Shown piece by piece: positions 9,152 through 18,474 of a stretch of 63,936 nt of DNA; the stretch's first letter is position 1, and each line of letters begins with the position of its first letter. Both the position numbers and the translations under genes were made by a program. Source of the DNA: an uncultured Bacteroidales bacterium (GTDB taxonomy: Bacteria > Bacteroidota > Bacteroidia > Bacteroidales > GWA2-32-17); the NCBI GenBank assembly GCA_937960415.1, contig CALGPK010000005.1:1-63936 (forward strand), given 5' to 3'. A model generated the notes under the pieces. That model was not told where the DNA came from. It saw only the letters and a list, made by a program, of their open reading frames with translations, and ran no database searches.

Positions 9152-9673
9152 ATGAAATTGTTAGTTATGCACAAACCGGTAGATGTTTTCAATTTTAACA
9201 TACCTATTTTTAGCGAAATAGGTAAAAAATCGTTTTTACTTGCCTGCGGTAGCATGAATCATCATAACTGTATGACCGTGGGTTGGGCAGGTTTGGGTTA
9301 TCTATGGCGCAAGCCTATGGTTTTTATTTATGTACGACCACAACGATACACCTACCAATTCATGGAACAATACGATTACTTTTCACTCAACTTTTTTTCA
9401 GATTTATTTGCCGATATTCTTCAACTATGTGGAACTAAATCGGGCAGAGAAATTAACAAAATGAATATTCCTGGTCTTACTGTTAAAGAAATAGCTGGTC
9501 AAACCATCTATTATAACGAAGCACACACAGCAATTATTTGTAAAAAAGTATATTACGATGACCTCAAAGCCGAACATTTTCTTGAAAAATCTTTTCTCAA
9601 TTTATATCCTTCGAACGATTTTCATCGTATATATTATGGAGAGGTGCTCAAAATATTGCAAAATAATCCATGA
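9152..9673 (+). CDS. Flavin reductase-like FMN-binding protein
   Basis: A 173-residue protein of the flavin reductase domain family (FMN-binding split barrel). Typical features: residues 28-50 read FLLACGSMNHHNCMTVGWAG, matching the usual T-x-G/N-x-MT segment that lines the flavin, followed by KPMVFIYVRPQRYTYQFM. Members either reduce free FMN or carry it as a cofactor; the substrate is not evident. A second ATG at codon 6 is possible. The stop overlaps the next ATG by four bases (ATGA), so it is translationally coupled to the nucleoside hydrolase-FmdE gene. Confidence 0.85.
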   Translation: MKLLVMHKPVDVFNFNIPIFSEIGKKSFLLACGSMNHHNCMTVGWAGLGYLWRKPMVFIYVRPQRYTYQFMEQYDYFSLNFFSDLFADILQLCGTKSGREINKMNIPGLTVKEIAGQTIYYNEAHTAIICKKVYYDDLKAEHFLEKSFLNLYPSNDFHRIYYGEVLKILQNNP

Positions 9674-11115
9674 ATAATAGGCTAACACACATCATAATTA
9701 CATTGTATATCTTTACATGCTTTTTAGCTTTTTCGCAGTCAAAAAAAGCACTTATTATCGACAGCGATGCAGGAACAGACGATTACCGTGCCATTATTTT
9801 ATTGACTTCATTAAAAAATTACCATTTAAAAGCCATTACGGTAAGCGATGGAACGTTATTCCCCGACAAAGGAGCTTATCGAGTAGAAAGCCTTCTGAAA
9901 TGCTTAAATATCGAAAATGTTCAAATTGGAGTTGGCAAAAAAACAATGTACAACAAACCATTGTGGCGTAAATTTGCTGAACAAGTCCCCTGGTCAACTT
10001 GCTATACCAACCCTAAACAAACAAAAACATACCAATCGGCTAAACAAGTATTAACCGATATTTTATCATCGGCAGAAAATAATTCAATAACATTCGTTTG
10101 TTTAGGCTCTCTTCATAATTTGTACGAAACTATCAAAGAAAAAAAAGAATTATCATCTAAGATAGAAAAAATTATCTGGTACAATTCTACCGAGATTACA
10201 CACGGCTCTAATTATATCTTTGCCCCACAAGCAGCAAACTATGTTTTATCGCTTTCCGTTCCTATCTATATTGTTCATACTATTTCAAACAAAACAATTG
10301 CATACGATAGCACTTTTGTAGAAAATATTAAACAATGTAACCTTCTTGCATCGACTCAAATTATGCATCAACTCAACTTTTTCTTAAACAACAACGACAC
10401 CATACACCTTAAATTCTGGGATGAACTTACCGCTGTTTTTCTCGAATACCCATTTTTGTTCGATATCAAACAACTGGAGAATAGACCTAATATACACTTC
10501 ATTTCTGCATATAATGTTGAATCCATTAAACATGCTTACCTGAATATTTTAAAAGGAAAACACAAATATTATTACAACGGTGTTATTTTTTCAAATTTTC
10601 CCATCGACTCCGACTACTACTATAACGACATAAACGAAATAAAACAACAAATAATTGAAAACTATGGCATAGAAGAATTTGTATTGTCTGTTCTTACATC
10701 GGAAATTCATCATCATCTTGGCATCTATTCGATACTCGGTGTAAAAATGGGATTATACGCAAAAGAACTACTTAATGCCCCACCCCATCAAATTCGGATA
10801 ACCTCTTATGCCGGCAAAAAAACTCCTTTATCGTGTTTAAACGATGGCATTATGATTTCTACAGGCTCTTCACCAGCTTTTAAAGAAATAAACATCGATA
10901 CCATTAAAATTGAACCATCGGCTAAGTTTTGTTATCAAAATCAATGTATTACATTGAGCCTTAAAGAAGAAATTTATAAGGAAATAACACTCGAAATAGA
11001 TAATCTAAACTCACAATATAATTTAAATTCGAACGCATACTGGGATAACATTCGCAAGCTTGCATTAAAATATTGGCTTCAACTCGATCGAAAAAAAATA
11101 TTCGACATAAAGTAG
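9670..11115 (+). CDS. Exported nucleoside hydrolase fused to an FmdE-like domain
   Basis: A 481-residue protein with a signal peptide (about 1-23, cleavage near AFSQS). Residues 25-310 look like an inosine/uridine-preferring nucleoside hydrolase: the Ca-binding motif DSDAGTDD is at 31-38 and a second Asp (Asp251 in FWDELTA) fits the later calcium ligand. Residues about 340-420 (HHHLGIYSILGVKMG, then SCLNDGIMISTG) match the pattern of FmdE, the formylmethanofuran dehydrogenase subunit E family, which occurs outside methanogens as a small metal-binding domain. Inference: it hydrolyses a nucleoside-like substrate in the periplasm, and the FmdE part may bind metal or a pterin-like ligand. Coupled by a 4-base overlap to the flavin reductase. 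Confidence 0.82.
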   Translation: MNNRLTHIIITLYIFTCFLAFSQSKKALIIDSDAGTDDYRAIILLTSLKNYHLKAITVSDGTLFPDKGAYRVESLLKCLNIENVQIGVGKKTMYNKPLWRKFAEQVPWSTCYTNPKQTKTYQSAKQVLTDILSSAENNSITFVCLGSLHNLYETIKEKKELSSKIEKIIWYNSTEITHGSNYIFAPQAANYVLSLSVPIYIVHTISNKTIAYDSTFVENIKQCNLLASTQIMHQLNFFLNNNDTIHLKFWDELTAVFLEYPFLFDIKQLENRPNIHFISAYNVESIKHAYLNILKGKHKYYYNGVIFSNFPIDSDYYYNDINEIKQQIIENYGIEEFVLSVLTSEIHHHLGIYSILGVKMGLYAKELLNAPPHQIRITSYAGKKTPLSCLNDGIMISTGSSPAFKEINIDTIKIEPSAKFCYQNQCITLSLKEEIYKEITLEIDNLNSQYNLNSNAYWDNIRKLALKYWLQLDRKKIFDIK

Positions 11116-11139
11116 TATAAACATTTCGCAAATAAATTG

Positions 11140-11147
11140 TACCTTTG
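11140..11147 (+). promoter_or_regulatory. Promoter -7 element for nusB
   Basis: TACCTTTG matches TAnnTTTG, 26 bases before the ATG at 11174, and is followed by the common GCC. A TTTC at 11124 is a weak -33 candidate. Confidence 0.6.
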
Positions 11148-11173
11148 CCGTCCAACAGTTGAATTTTAATTAT

Positions 11174-12130
11174 ATGATAAGCCGACGACTTCTTCGCTTG
11201 AAAATCATGCAAATCATATATGCTCATTATTTAAAAACTAATACCGATCTTAACCAATCCGAAAAAGAGCTTTTTGAAAGCATACACAAAACCTACGAAT
11301 TATACCATTATTTAATGCAACTGTTAGTAGAACTAAAATATCATGCTCAACACAAACTCGAGATCAATCGCAACAAATTTATTAAACCCACCGATCCAAA
11401 AGATTTAAGCGAAAATTTTGTAAACAACAAACTCGTCCAACTCATTGAAGACAATTTTTTGCTCAAAACCTTTCTTAATAACCACAAATTCAACTGGGGC
11501 ATTTATCCCGAACTTATCGCATCACTTTATCAAGATATTTATGCATCAACTTTTTTCTCCGAATATTTATTGATAAAAAACCCTACATTTAATCAAGACA
11601 AACAAGTGGTAATAAAGATACTAACCGAGATATTTACCACATCGCAAGACTTAATCACAACACTCGAAGAAACTAGCATATTTTGGAACGACGAACTTGA
11701 ATTTGTTATTTCAAATATGGTAGATACATTAAAAAAATTCAAATCCGAACTTGGAGCCAACAACAAACTGCTAAAAATGTACAAAAACAACAGCGATGTG
11801 GAATTTAGCAAAGAGCTTTTCCGAAAAACCGTTTTAAAACACAACGAGCACATTCAAATCATCGATAAGTATTTGAATAACTGGGAAATAGAACGTATAG
11901 CACAGCTCGACATCATTTTGCTCGAAATGGCACTTACCGAATTGTATTACATGAGCGAAATTCCAACCAAAGTTACCCTAAACGAGTATATCGAAATTTC
12001 CAAATACTATAGCACCGAAAAAAGTAACTCGTTTATAAACGGAATACTCGATAAAATTGTACACGACGGTAAAAAAGAAGGACTTATCGTAAAAAAAGGA
12101 AAAGGGTTGATAGGTGAATTAAACGATTAA
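11174..12130 (+). CDS. nusB: Transcription antitermination factor NusB, long Bacteroidota form
   Basis: A 318-residue NusB. I chose the ATG at 11174 because Bacteroidota NusB proteins begin MISRRLLR; a start 15 bases upstream is less likely. The C-terminal 130 residues hold the NusB fold (WEIERIAQLDIILLEMALTEL, then EYIEISKYYSTEKSNSFINGILDK). The N-terminal ~170 residues are the extension seen in this phylum, compared with about 140 residues in E. coli. NusB with NusE (S10) binds boxA RNA and promotes antitermination on rRNA operons. First gene of the nusB-DUF1573-yajC-ybbR-coaE cluster. Confidence 0.93.
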   Translation: MISRRLLRLKIMQIIYAHYLKTNTDLNQSEKELFESIHKTYELYHYLMQLLVELKYHAQHKLEINRNKFIKPTDPKDLSENFVNNKLVQLIEDNFLLKTFLNNHKFNWGIYPELIASLYQDIYASTFFSEYLLIKNPTFNQDKQVVIKILTEIFTTSQDLITTLEETSIFWNDELEFVISNMVDTLKKFKSELGANNKLLKMYKNNSDVEFSKELFRKTVLKHNEHIQIIDKYLNNWEIERIAQLDIILLEMALTELYYMSEIPTKVTLNEYIEISKYYSTEKSNSFINGILDKIVHDGKKEGLIVKKGKGLIGELND

Positions 12131-12173
12131 TAAGTTTAACATTGTTTAATATTAAAAAAAAGACTAATTTCGC

Positions 12174-12181
12174 TAACTTTG
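12174..12181 (+). promoter_or_regulatory. Promoter -7 element for DUF1573 gene
   Basis: TAACTTTG followed by CAG, 11 bases before the ATG at 12193. It marks the nearer ATG as the true start, because an upstream ATG at 12142 precedes the promoter. Confidence 0.55.
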
Positions 12182-12192
12182 CAGAAAAAATT

Positions 12193-12645
12193 ATGAAAGC
12201 ACAGATTGTATTATTGACTTTTATAACTTTTGTTTTATACTCGTGTCGGCCATCAAACAATGAAGTAACGGTTGATTTAATCAACAATCCTTTATCTGCC
12301 GACAAAATAGGCGACACCAGTATGCTTCCAAAATTTCAATGGAAAGAGCAAGTTCACGATTTTGGAGTAATTGTTCAAGGTGAACGCGTTTCGTACACCT
12401 ACACATTTAAAAATGTTGGAAAATCCAATCTCATCATATCATCGGTCAGTGCAAGCTGTGGTTGTACCGTAACCAAGTACGATCAAAAGCCCATTGCTCC
12501 CGGTGAAGAAGGCAAAATCGAAATTGTTTTCGATAGTTCGGGACGTAGTGGAATACAAAACAAAACTGTAACCGTTGTAGCAAACACCCAACCCAATCGT
12601 GTTGAGTTACATTTTACGGCCGAAGTAGTTAAATTAGAAAATTAA
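12193..12645 (+). CDS. DUF1573 lipoprotein
   Basis: A 150-residue exported protein. The start at 12193 gives a lipoprotein signal with lipobox VLYSC (Cys18). Residues about 55-140 match DUF1573, an Ig-like beta-sandwich: HDFG near 56-59, YTYTFKNVG, then the diagnostic SASCGCTV and PIAPGEEGKI. The function of DUF1573 is unknown; the fold suggests protein binding at the outer membrane or periplasm. In this phylum the gene often lies just before yajC, as here (17-base gap). Confidence 0.88.
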   Translation: MKAQIVLLTFITFVLYSCRPSNNEVTVDLINNPLSADKIGDTSMLPKFQWKEQVHDFGVIVQGERVSYTYTFKNVGKSNLIISSVSASCGCTVTKYDQKPIAPGEEGKIEIVFDSSGRSGIQNKTVTVVANTQPNRVELHFTAEVVKLEN

Positions 12646-12662
12646 TTTTTAATTGTATATTT

Positions 12663-12989
12663 ATGTTAAAAGTAATGTTTCCTTTGTTTTTGATGGCTGA
12701 CCCCAATAGTGGGCAAAATCCTTTTATGTCGCTATTACCTCTTATTCTTATTATTCTAGTCTTTTATTTTTTCATGATCAGACCACAACTGAAAAAACAA
12801 AAAGAACTGAGAAATTTCAGGCAAAGCCTAAAACCTGGCGATAAAATTATTACTGCCGGAGGTATCTACGGAAAAATAAACGATATTAAAGAAAATATCG
12901 TTATTATAGAAGTTGAAGATAAAATGAGGTTGCGTGTCGATATCAATTCAGTTTATAGAGATCCAGCCGATATTGAACAAAAAAAATAG
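12663..12989 (+). CDS. yajC: Preprotein translocase subunit YajC
   Basis: A 108-residue protein with one hydrophobic span (about 22-41, LLPLILIILVFYFFMIRPQ) followed by a small basic domain (KELRNFRQSLKPGDKIITAGGIYGKI) that is characteristic of YajC. YajC joins SecDF at the Sec channel and is not essential in E. coli. The N-terminal extension MLKVMFPLFLMADPNSGQ before the span is normal for Bacteroidota. The next gene starts 3 bases later. Confidence 0.95.
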   Translation: MLKVMFPLFLMADPNSGQNPFMSLLPLILIILVFYFFMIRPQLKKQKELRNFRQSLKPGDKIITAGGIYGKINDIKENIVIIEVEDKMRLRVDINSVYRDPADIEQKK

Positions 12990-12992
12990 TCA

Positions 12993-13976
12993 TTGAAATC
13001 ACAACTACTAAAGCAAATACGAACCATTTTTTCGCCCAAAAAAGTTCAGCTCAATAAACGTATTTTATATTTTCTTTTTTTTCTTACCATCTCTACTTTT
13101 ATTTGGTTTTTTAATAAACTCGAAAAAAACTACTTTTCGCAATTCGAAATTTCGGTTCAATATTATAACTTTCCAAAAAACGTCATTCAAACAGAAAAAC
13201 TCCCAAATAAAATCACTGTTTCCATTTTTGGTAGAGGTTTTACCATTTTAAGGTATAAATTTCTCTCTATTTCCACTTTTTATATCGACCTAAAAAAACA
13301 TTTAAATTCAACATACAAAGGCAACGAAACGGTTTTTTTATACACCGAAAACCTAATTTCATCGCTTGACAAAGAACTTTCGGAAGAGGTTAAAATCATA
13401 CAAATAGAACCCAAATCCATTAAATTTTCTTTCGCACAAAAAAACATAAAAAAATTGCCCGTAGTTGCCAAAGTTAAATATCAGTTAGCTCCAAACCACC
13501 TGCTTATCGACTTTTCGGTAAAACCCAATTTTGCCATCGTAACCGGTCCATCTGAAACTCTCGATACACTTGACACACTTTACAGCATTCCCATATATTT
13601 AAGCAATATTCAACAAAATACTACTACAAAAACTCAAATTCAACCTATACATAACTGCGAAATATCGCCCAAAACAATAGAAGTAGAACTTAAAGTGGAT
13701 AAAAAAACCGAAAAAATCATAAAAATTAATACAAGTAAACTTATACAAGGACAAGAAAATATACAACAAATAATCCCCGAGCAGTTAACTTTAAAATGCT
13801 ATGTTGCCGTATCGAAATACAAAGAAATAAATATCGAGTCTTTTGATATAAAACTTGTTAAACATGATGCAAAAAACCCCAAAATAGCTCATTACTATCT
13901 ACGCCTCAATCAACTACCCGATGGTGTTACATTTGCACGATTCGATCCCGAATTTATTACTGTATTATATCATTAA
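12993..13976 (+). CDS. YbbR-like (CdaR-like) domain protein
   Basis: A 327-residue protein. No ATG fits, so the likely start is the TTG at 12993, three bases after the yajC stop. A single N-terminal membrane segment (about 24-41) is followed by an extracytoplasmic region with YbbR repeats (for example LPNKITVSIFGRGFTILRY and IVTGPSETLDTLDTLYSIPIYL). In Firmicutes YbbR/CdaR binds the diadenylate cyclase CdaA; the Bacteroidota homologues sit beside yajC and coaE and their partner is not established. The window also encodes a PgpH-like c-di-AMP phosphodiesterase at 46952, which makes a c-di-AMP link possible but unproven. Confidence 0.82.
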   Translation: MKSQLLKQIRTIFSPKKVQLNKRILYFLFFLTISTFIWFFNKLEKNYFSQFEISVQYYNFPKNVIQTEKLPNKITVSIFGRGFTILRYKFLSISTFYIDLKKHLNSTYKGNETVFLYTENLISSLDKELSEEVKIIQIEPKSIKFSFAQKNIKKLPVVAKVKYQLAPNHLLIDFSVKPNFAIVTGPSETLDTLDTLYSIPIYLSNIQQNTTTKTQIQPIHNCEISPKTIEVELKVDKKTEKIIKINTSKLIQGQENIQQIIPEQLTLKCYVAVSKYKEINIESFDIKLVKHDAKNPKIAHYYLRLNQLPDGVTFARFDPEFITVLYH

Positions 13977-13979
13977 ACC

Positions 13980-14564
13980 ATGATATCCATTGGCATTACC
14001 GGCAATATAGGTAGCGGAAAAAGTACTGTTTGTCAGATCTTTTATCATGCTTTTGGAATTCCTATTTACAATGCCGACAGCAAAGCCAAATGGCTTATGC
14101 AAAACGACAACGAGACCAGGGACGTTATACATAAAATTTTTGGTAACCAAGCGTTTGTAAACAACCAGCTTAACAAGCCCTATATTGCACAGATTATTTT
14201 TAATAATCTCTCGCTCAAAACTCAATGGGAACAATTTATCCACCATAAAGTTATTCGTGATTATCAGGACTGGAGAAGTAAATTAGAATCACCTTACCAC
14301 TTACACGAATCGGCTATTATCTTCGAAGCTCATCTAGAACATTTATTCGAATACACTATTTTAGTAACAGCACCAGAAGAGTTGAGAATCGGTCGCTTGT
14401 TGAAACGAGGCATGCAACCTTACGATATACAAAAACGAATGCAGCACCAAATTCCCGACAACACGAAAGTCTCTTTAGCCAATTTTCTTATTCATAACGA
14501 CGAACAACAAAGCCTTTTAAAGCAGATATTAAATATTCACAAGCAAATTATTGGTAAAACATGA
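13980..14564 (+). CDS. coaE: Dephospho-CoA kinase
   Basis: A 194-residue CoaE, the last enzyme of coenzyme A synthesis, which phosphorylates the 3'-OH of dephospho-CoA using ATP. The P-loop GNIGSGKST is at residues 8-16; the conserved [10 protein letters not shown] segment near 32-41 and the [17 protein letters not shown] lid region near 117-133 are present. Length is normal (about 195-205). It begins 3 bases after the ybbR stop, and its TGA overlaps the next ATG by four bases. Confidence 0.95.
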   Translation: MISIGITGNIGSGKSTVCQIFYHAFGIPIYNADSKAKWLMQNDNETRDVIHKIFGNQAFVNNQLNKPYIAQIIFNNLSLKTQWEQFIHHKVIRDYQDWRSKLESPYHLHESAIIFEAHLEHLFEYTILVTAPEELRIGRLLKRGMQPYDIQKRMQHQIPDNTKVSLANFLIHNDEQQSLLKQILNIHKQIIGKT

Positions 14565-15268
14565 AATGGGGCAAATGGATAGGAATCGGACTTGGTTGGG
14601 CTCTGTTTGGACCCATTGGTGCTATTTTTGGCTTTGCGGCAGGTGCCATTATCGATGCCGACGAACAAAATAAAAAAAACATCGAAACCACAAGAGGCGA
14701 TTTTATTGCCAGTCTTCTGGTACTTATAGCCGCAGTTATGAAAGCCGACAAAAGTATTAAAAAAGCGGAACTCGATTATGTAAAAGCCTCACTCATTGAA
14801 CTATTAGGACCTGAAGAAACACAAGAAGCTCTATTGATCTTACGCGATATTATAAAAAAAGATATACCCATTGAAAACGTATGTAGGCAAATCAACCTAC
14901 ATCTCGACTATTCGTCTAAGCTGCAACTCTTATACTTGCTTATTGAGATTGCCAAAGCCGATAAAAGCATCCATATTGAAGAGCGAAATGTTATTTACCA
15001 TATTGCTGCCCTATTGCATATACCAGGTAATACATTCGAATCGCTTATTGTAGTAGCAAATCCTGTTTTAGATGCCTATAAGGTGCTCGAAGTTTCGCCC
15101 GAGGCAACCAACGAAGAAATAAAAAAGGCTTACCGACGCATGGCAATGGAACACCACCCCGATAAAGTTAGTTATCTTGGCGATGAAATTCAAAAAAAAG
15201 CACAAGAAAAATTCAAAAAAATTCAGGAAGCTTACGAGCTTATTAAAAAAGAAAGAGGAATTGTATAA
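14561..15268 (+). CDS. TerB/DjlA-type protein with C-terminal J domain
   Basis: A 235-residue co-chaperone-like protein. Residues 1-32 are hydrophobic and glycine-rich ([23 protein letters not shown]), a possible membrane anchor or glycine zipper. Residues about 45-150 form a TerB-like helical domain ([33 protein letters not shown]). A J domain occupies about 168-232 with the HPD motif in MAMEHHPDK, which should stimulate DnaK ATPase. The order matches the DjlA family. The start overlaps the coaE stop (ATGA). The convergent ABC transporter gene ends only 5 bases downstream. Confidence 0.88.
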   Translation: MKWGKWIGIGLGWALFGPIGAIFGFAAGAIIDADEQNKKNIETTRGDFIASLLVLIAAVMKADKSIKKAELDYVKASLIELLGPEETQEALLILRDIIKKDIPIENVCRQINLHLDYSSKLQLLYLLIEIAKADKSIHIEERNVIYHIAALLHIPGNTFESLIVVANPVLDAYKVLEVSPEATNEEIKKAYRRMAMEHHPDKVSYLGDEIQKKAQEKFKKIQEAYELIKKERGIV

Positions 15269-15272
15269 AGTT

Positions 15273-17102
15273 TTACACCAGCAAGTGCTGATTCTGTATG
15301 TCGTGCAGTTTTTTGTATAACCCATTCATGGCTATGAGTTCTTCATGTGTACCTCGCTCCACAATTTCTCCCTTGTTGATAACCAAAATTTGATCGGCAT
15401 TAACAACAGTTGAAAGCCGATGAGCAATAACAATAGATGTACGATTTTGCATGAGTTTGTTCAAGGCATCTTGTACCAGTCGTTCCGATTCGGTATCGAG
15501 CGACGAAGTTGCCTCGTCGAGAATGAGGATGGGGGGATTTTTGAGCACTGCACGAGCAATACTCAGGCGTTGCTTTTGTCCGCCCGATAGCTTATCGCCA
15601 CTATCACCAATGTTGGTGTACAATTGGTTTGGATATTCTTTAATAAAATCGTATGCATTGGCTACACAAGCAGCATGAATCACTTCTTCTTTTTTGGCAT
15701 TATCTTTACCAAAGGCAATGTTTCTAAAAATGGTATCGTTAAATAATATGGGCTGTTGAGTTACAATACCCATAAGACTTCGCAAGTCTTTAATTTTTAA
15801 CTTTTTTATCGACACACCATCCATAAGTATATCACCTTCGGTTACATCGAAAAATCGTGGAATAAGGTCGGCAATAGTTGATTTGCCAGCACCTGATGGA
15901 CCAACCAAAGCAACCATTTGCCCTTTTTTTATCGTAAACGAAATGTTTTTCAACACATATTCGTCTTCATACTTAAACGACACGTTAACAAACTCAATTT
16001 TATCCTTAAATTCAGTAATAGACACAGCTTCAGCATCTTCGTATATTTTTATATCAGCCGATAGTACCTGATGAATACGGTCGAGCGAAGCCATCCCTTT
16101 TTGAATATTGTAATATGCTTGCGAAAATGCTTTTGCCGGATTGATTACCTGCGAAAAAATGACCAGATAAGCTATAAATTGCTGCGAACTAAGATTTGCC
16201 TGATGATTTAATACTAACGATCCACCAAAATACATAAGCGATACCAGAACAATAGTGCCCAAAAATTCGCTGAGCGGCGATGCCAGATAACGACGACGAA
16301 ACACTTTTATCATCAACTGTGTATAGAAATGATTCATACTTTTAAAACGCTGACTCATTTTTTCTTCGGCATTAAAGCCTTTAATTATTCGAAGCCCCGA
16401 TAAGGTTTCTTCTACCACACTGATAATATTACCTATACGACGCTGACCTTGCCCCGACTGTTTACGTAGATTTTTTCCTACCCTTCCTATAACTAAACCA
16501 CTAATAGGAAGCAAAACCAGTGCAAATAAAGTTAATTCGTAGCTCATAAAAAACAAAGTAGACAAATAAATAACAATCGTTATCGGGTCGCGAAAAATCA
16601 TTTCAATAGAACTCATAATACTCCACTCTACCTCTTGCACATCGCTCGACATACGTGTGATGATATCACCTTTTTTTTCGTTTGAAAAAAATGAAAGCGG
16701 TAACTGTAATATTTTATCGTAAAGCTTATTCCGAAGATCCTGAATAACTCCATTGCGTATAGTTGCCATAAAAAAATTAGCCAAAAAAATACACAAATTC
16801 TTAAACAATGAAGTCAATATAACCACAAGACTCACAATAAGCAATGCAGAAGCTGGTCCATGAGTATCTATTTGCTTGGTTAATAAATAATTGAAATTAT
16901 GCTGAATGCTTTGTACCGAAAGCTCTAACGGCAGTGCCTCTCTTACAGGCTCCTGAGTGCCAAATAATATTCCCAAAAACGGTATTACCATGGCTAAGCT
17001 AAATAAACTAAAAATAGCGCCTAAAAGGTTGAATACACCATTCAATATTGCATTAAACCAGTAAGGTTTTACGTAAGAAAGCAGCTGAAAAAATCGTTTC
17101 AT
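15273..17102 (-). CDS. ABC transporter, fused permease and ATPase (MsbA-like)
   Basis: A 609-residue half-transporter. Residues 1-340 form the six-helix exporter domain; residues 365-605 the ATPase, with Walker A GPSGAGKST (401-409), signature LSGGQ (505-509), Walker B ILILDE (525-530) and the H-loop IVIAHRLST. All catalytic residues are present. Bacteroidota genes of this type are usually called MsbA, the lipid A flippase, but substrate cannot be read from sequence. The start is 2 bases after the purB stop, so it is probably expressed with purB. Confidence 0.9.
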   Translation of the reverse strand: MKRFFQLLSYVKPYWFNAILNGVFNLLGAIFSLFSLAMVIPFLGILFGTQEPVREALPLELSVQSIQHNFNYLLTKQIDTHGPASALLIVSLVVILTSLFKNLCIFLANFFMATIRNGVIQDLRNKLYDKILQLPLSFFSNEKKGDIITRMSSDVQEVEWSIMSSIEMIFRDPITIVIYLSTLFFMSYELTLFALVLLPISGLVIGRVGKNLRKQSGQGQRRIGNIISVVEETLSGLRIIKGFNAEEKMSQRFKSMNHFYTQLMIKVFRRRYLASPLSEFLGTIVLVSLMYFGGSLVLNHQANLSSQQFIAYLVIFSQVINPAKAFSQAYYNIQKGMASLDRIHQVLSADIKIYEDAEAVSITEFKDKIEFVNVSFKYEDEYVLKNISFTIKKGQMVALVGPSGAGKSTIADLIPRFFDVTEGDILMDGVSIKKLKIKDLRSLMGIVTQQPILFNDTIFRNIAFGKDNAKKEEVIHAACVANAYDFIKEYPNQLYTNIGDSGDKLSGGQKQRLSIARAVLKNPPILILDEATSSLDTESERLVQDALNKLMQNRTSIVIAHRLSTVVNADQILVINKGEIVERGTHEELIAMNGLYKKLHDIQNQHLLV

Positions 17103-17104
17103 GA

Positions 17105-18448
17105 TTAAATTCCGGTATAATTAAATGGTGTTATGCTTTTCAATTCTTTTTTTACGTTTTCGTCCACAGGTAGTTGATCGATAAACTGTTCCATTAGGGC
17201 TTGCGATAATTGTTTTTTGCCACGTGTAAAATCTTTTAGCAATTCGTAAGCGTTGGTTATGCCCTCTCGCTTCAGAATGGTTTGTATAGCTTCGGCAACT
17301 ACCATCCAGTTTTTTTGTAGGTCTTGTTCGAGTTTCTCGTGATTAACCATAATTTTGTTTAATCCCCTCAGCAAACTTTTAAAGGCAATGATGGTATGAG
17401 CCAACGGCACACCAATATTACGAAGCACTGTAGAATCGGTCAAATCGCGTTGTAAACGCGAAATAGGCAACTTTGCACTAAGAAATTCTAATATAGCATT
17501 GGCATACATTAAGTTACCTTCGGCATTTTCGAAATCAATCGGATTGACTTTATGCGGCATAGCCGATGAGCCAACTTCGTGCTCTACAATCTTTTGACTA
17601 AAATACTCCATCGAAATGTACAACCACATGTCGCGAGCAAAATCGATAAGTATGGTATTGATCCGCTTCAAATTATCGAATAAAGCTGCAAGATAATCGT
17701 AATGTTCTATTTGCGTAGTAGTTTGCGATCGGTTGAGCTCTAAAACATGATTTACAAAAGCATTGGCAAATTCATCCCATTTTATCTGAGGATATGCTGC
17801 TACATGAGCATTAAAATTGCCCGTTGCTCCGCCAAATTTTGCAGCATACGGTATAATATAGAGCATACCGATTTGCTTTTGAATGCGTTCTATAAATACC
17901 ATAAGCTCTTTACCCAGTCGCGTAGGCGATGCCGGTTGACCATGCGTATGAGCCAGCATGGGAATGTCTTTCCATTCATCGGCAAGGTTAATGAGTGTAT
18001 CGAGCAATTGGTCGAGCAAAGGAATATACTGTTCGTTTATAGCCTTTTTAAGTAACAAGGGAATAGCCGTATTATTTATATCTTGTGATGTTAAAGCAAA
18101 ATGAATAAACTCTTTATATTGCGAAAGATCGTGAGCATCGAACTTTTCTTTTAAAAAATATTCAATGGCTTTAATATCATGATTGGTAACCGTTTCAATC
18201 TCCTTTATGCGTTTTGCATCTTCAATAGAAAAATTTTCATACCACTCCTGTAAGGTTTTAAAATTTGATGAATCGAACGACAAAAGTGGCGGCAATGGAA
18301 TTTTGCATAATGCTATAAAGTATTGAATTTCGACATACATGCGGTACTTCATCAACGCAAACTCACTAAAATATTCAGATAGAAAAGTTATCTGATTGCG
18401 ATACCTGCCATCAACCGGTGATATGGCTGTTAATTCGGTTAATTGCAT
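17105..18448 (-). CDS. purB: Adenylosuccinate lyase
   Basis: A 447-residue PurB. It cleaves SAICAR and adenylosuccinate, releasing fumarate, in the purine pathway. The fumarase/aspartase-superfamily signature is present as SSAMPHKVNPIDFENAEGN, whose Ser is the catalytic residue on the flexible loop; the N-terminal SPVDGRY and the mid-protein HTHGQPASPTRLGKE segment with catalytic His are also seen. Length is normal. A TACCTTTA sequence on the minus strand at 18465-18472 is a weak promoter candidate, but the gene also lies just 26 bases after the upstream TPR gene. Confidence 0.95.
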   Translation of the reverse strand: MQLTELTAISPVDGRYRNQITFLSEYFSEFALMKYRMYVEIQYFIALCKIPLPPLLSFDSSNFKTLQEWYENFSIEDAKRIKEIETVTNHDIKAIEYFLKEKFDAHDLSQYKEFIHFALTSQDINNTAIPLLLKKAINEQYIPLLDQLLDTLINLADEWKDIPMLAHTHGQPASPTRLGKELMVFIERIQKQIGMLYIIPYAAKFGGATGNFNAHVAAYPQIKWDEFANAFVNHVLELNRSQTTTQIEHYDYLAALFDNLKRINTILIDFARDMWLYISMEYFSQKIVEHEVGSSAMPHKVNPIDFENAEGNLMYANAILEFLSAKLPISRLQRDLTDSTVLRNIGVPLAHTIIAFKSLLRGLNKIMVNHEKLEQDLQKNWMVVAEAIQTILKREGITNAYELLKDFTRGKKQLSQALMEQFIDQLPVDENVKKELKSITPFNYTGI

Positions 18449-18474
18449 AATTTGAATTTTGCAGTAAAGGTAAT

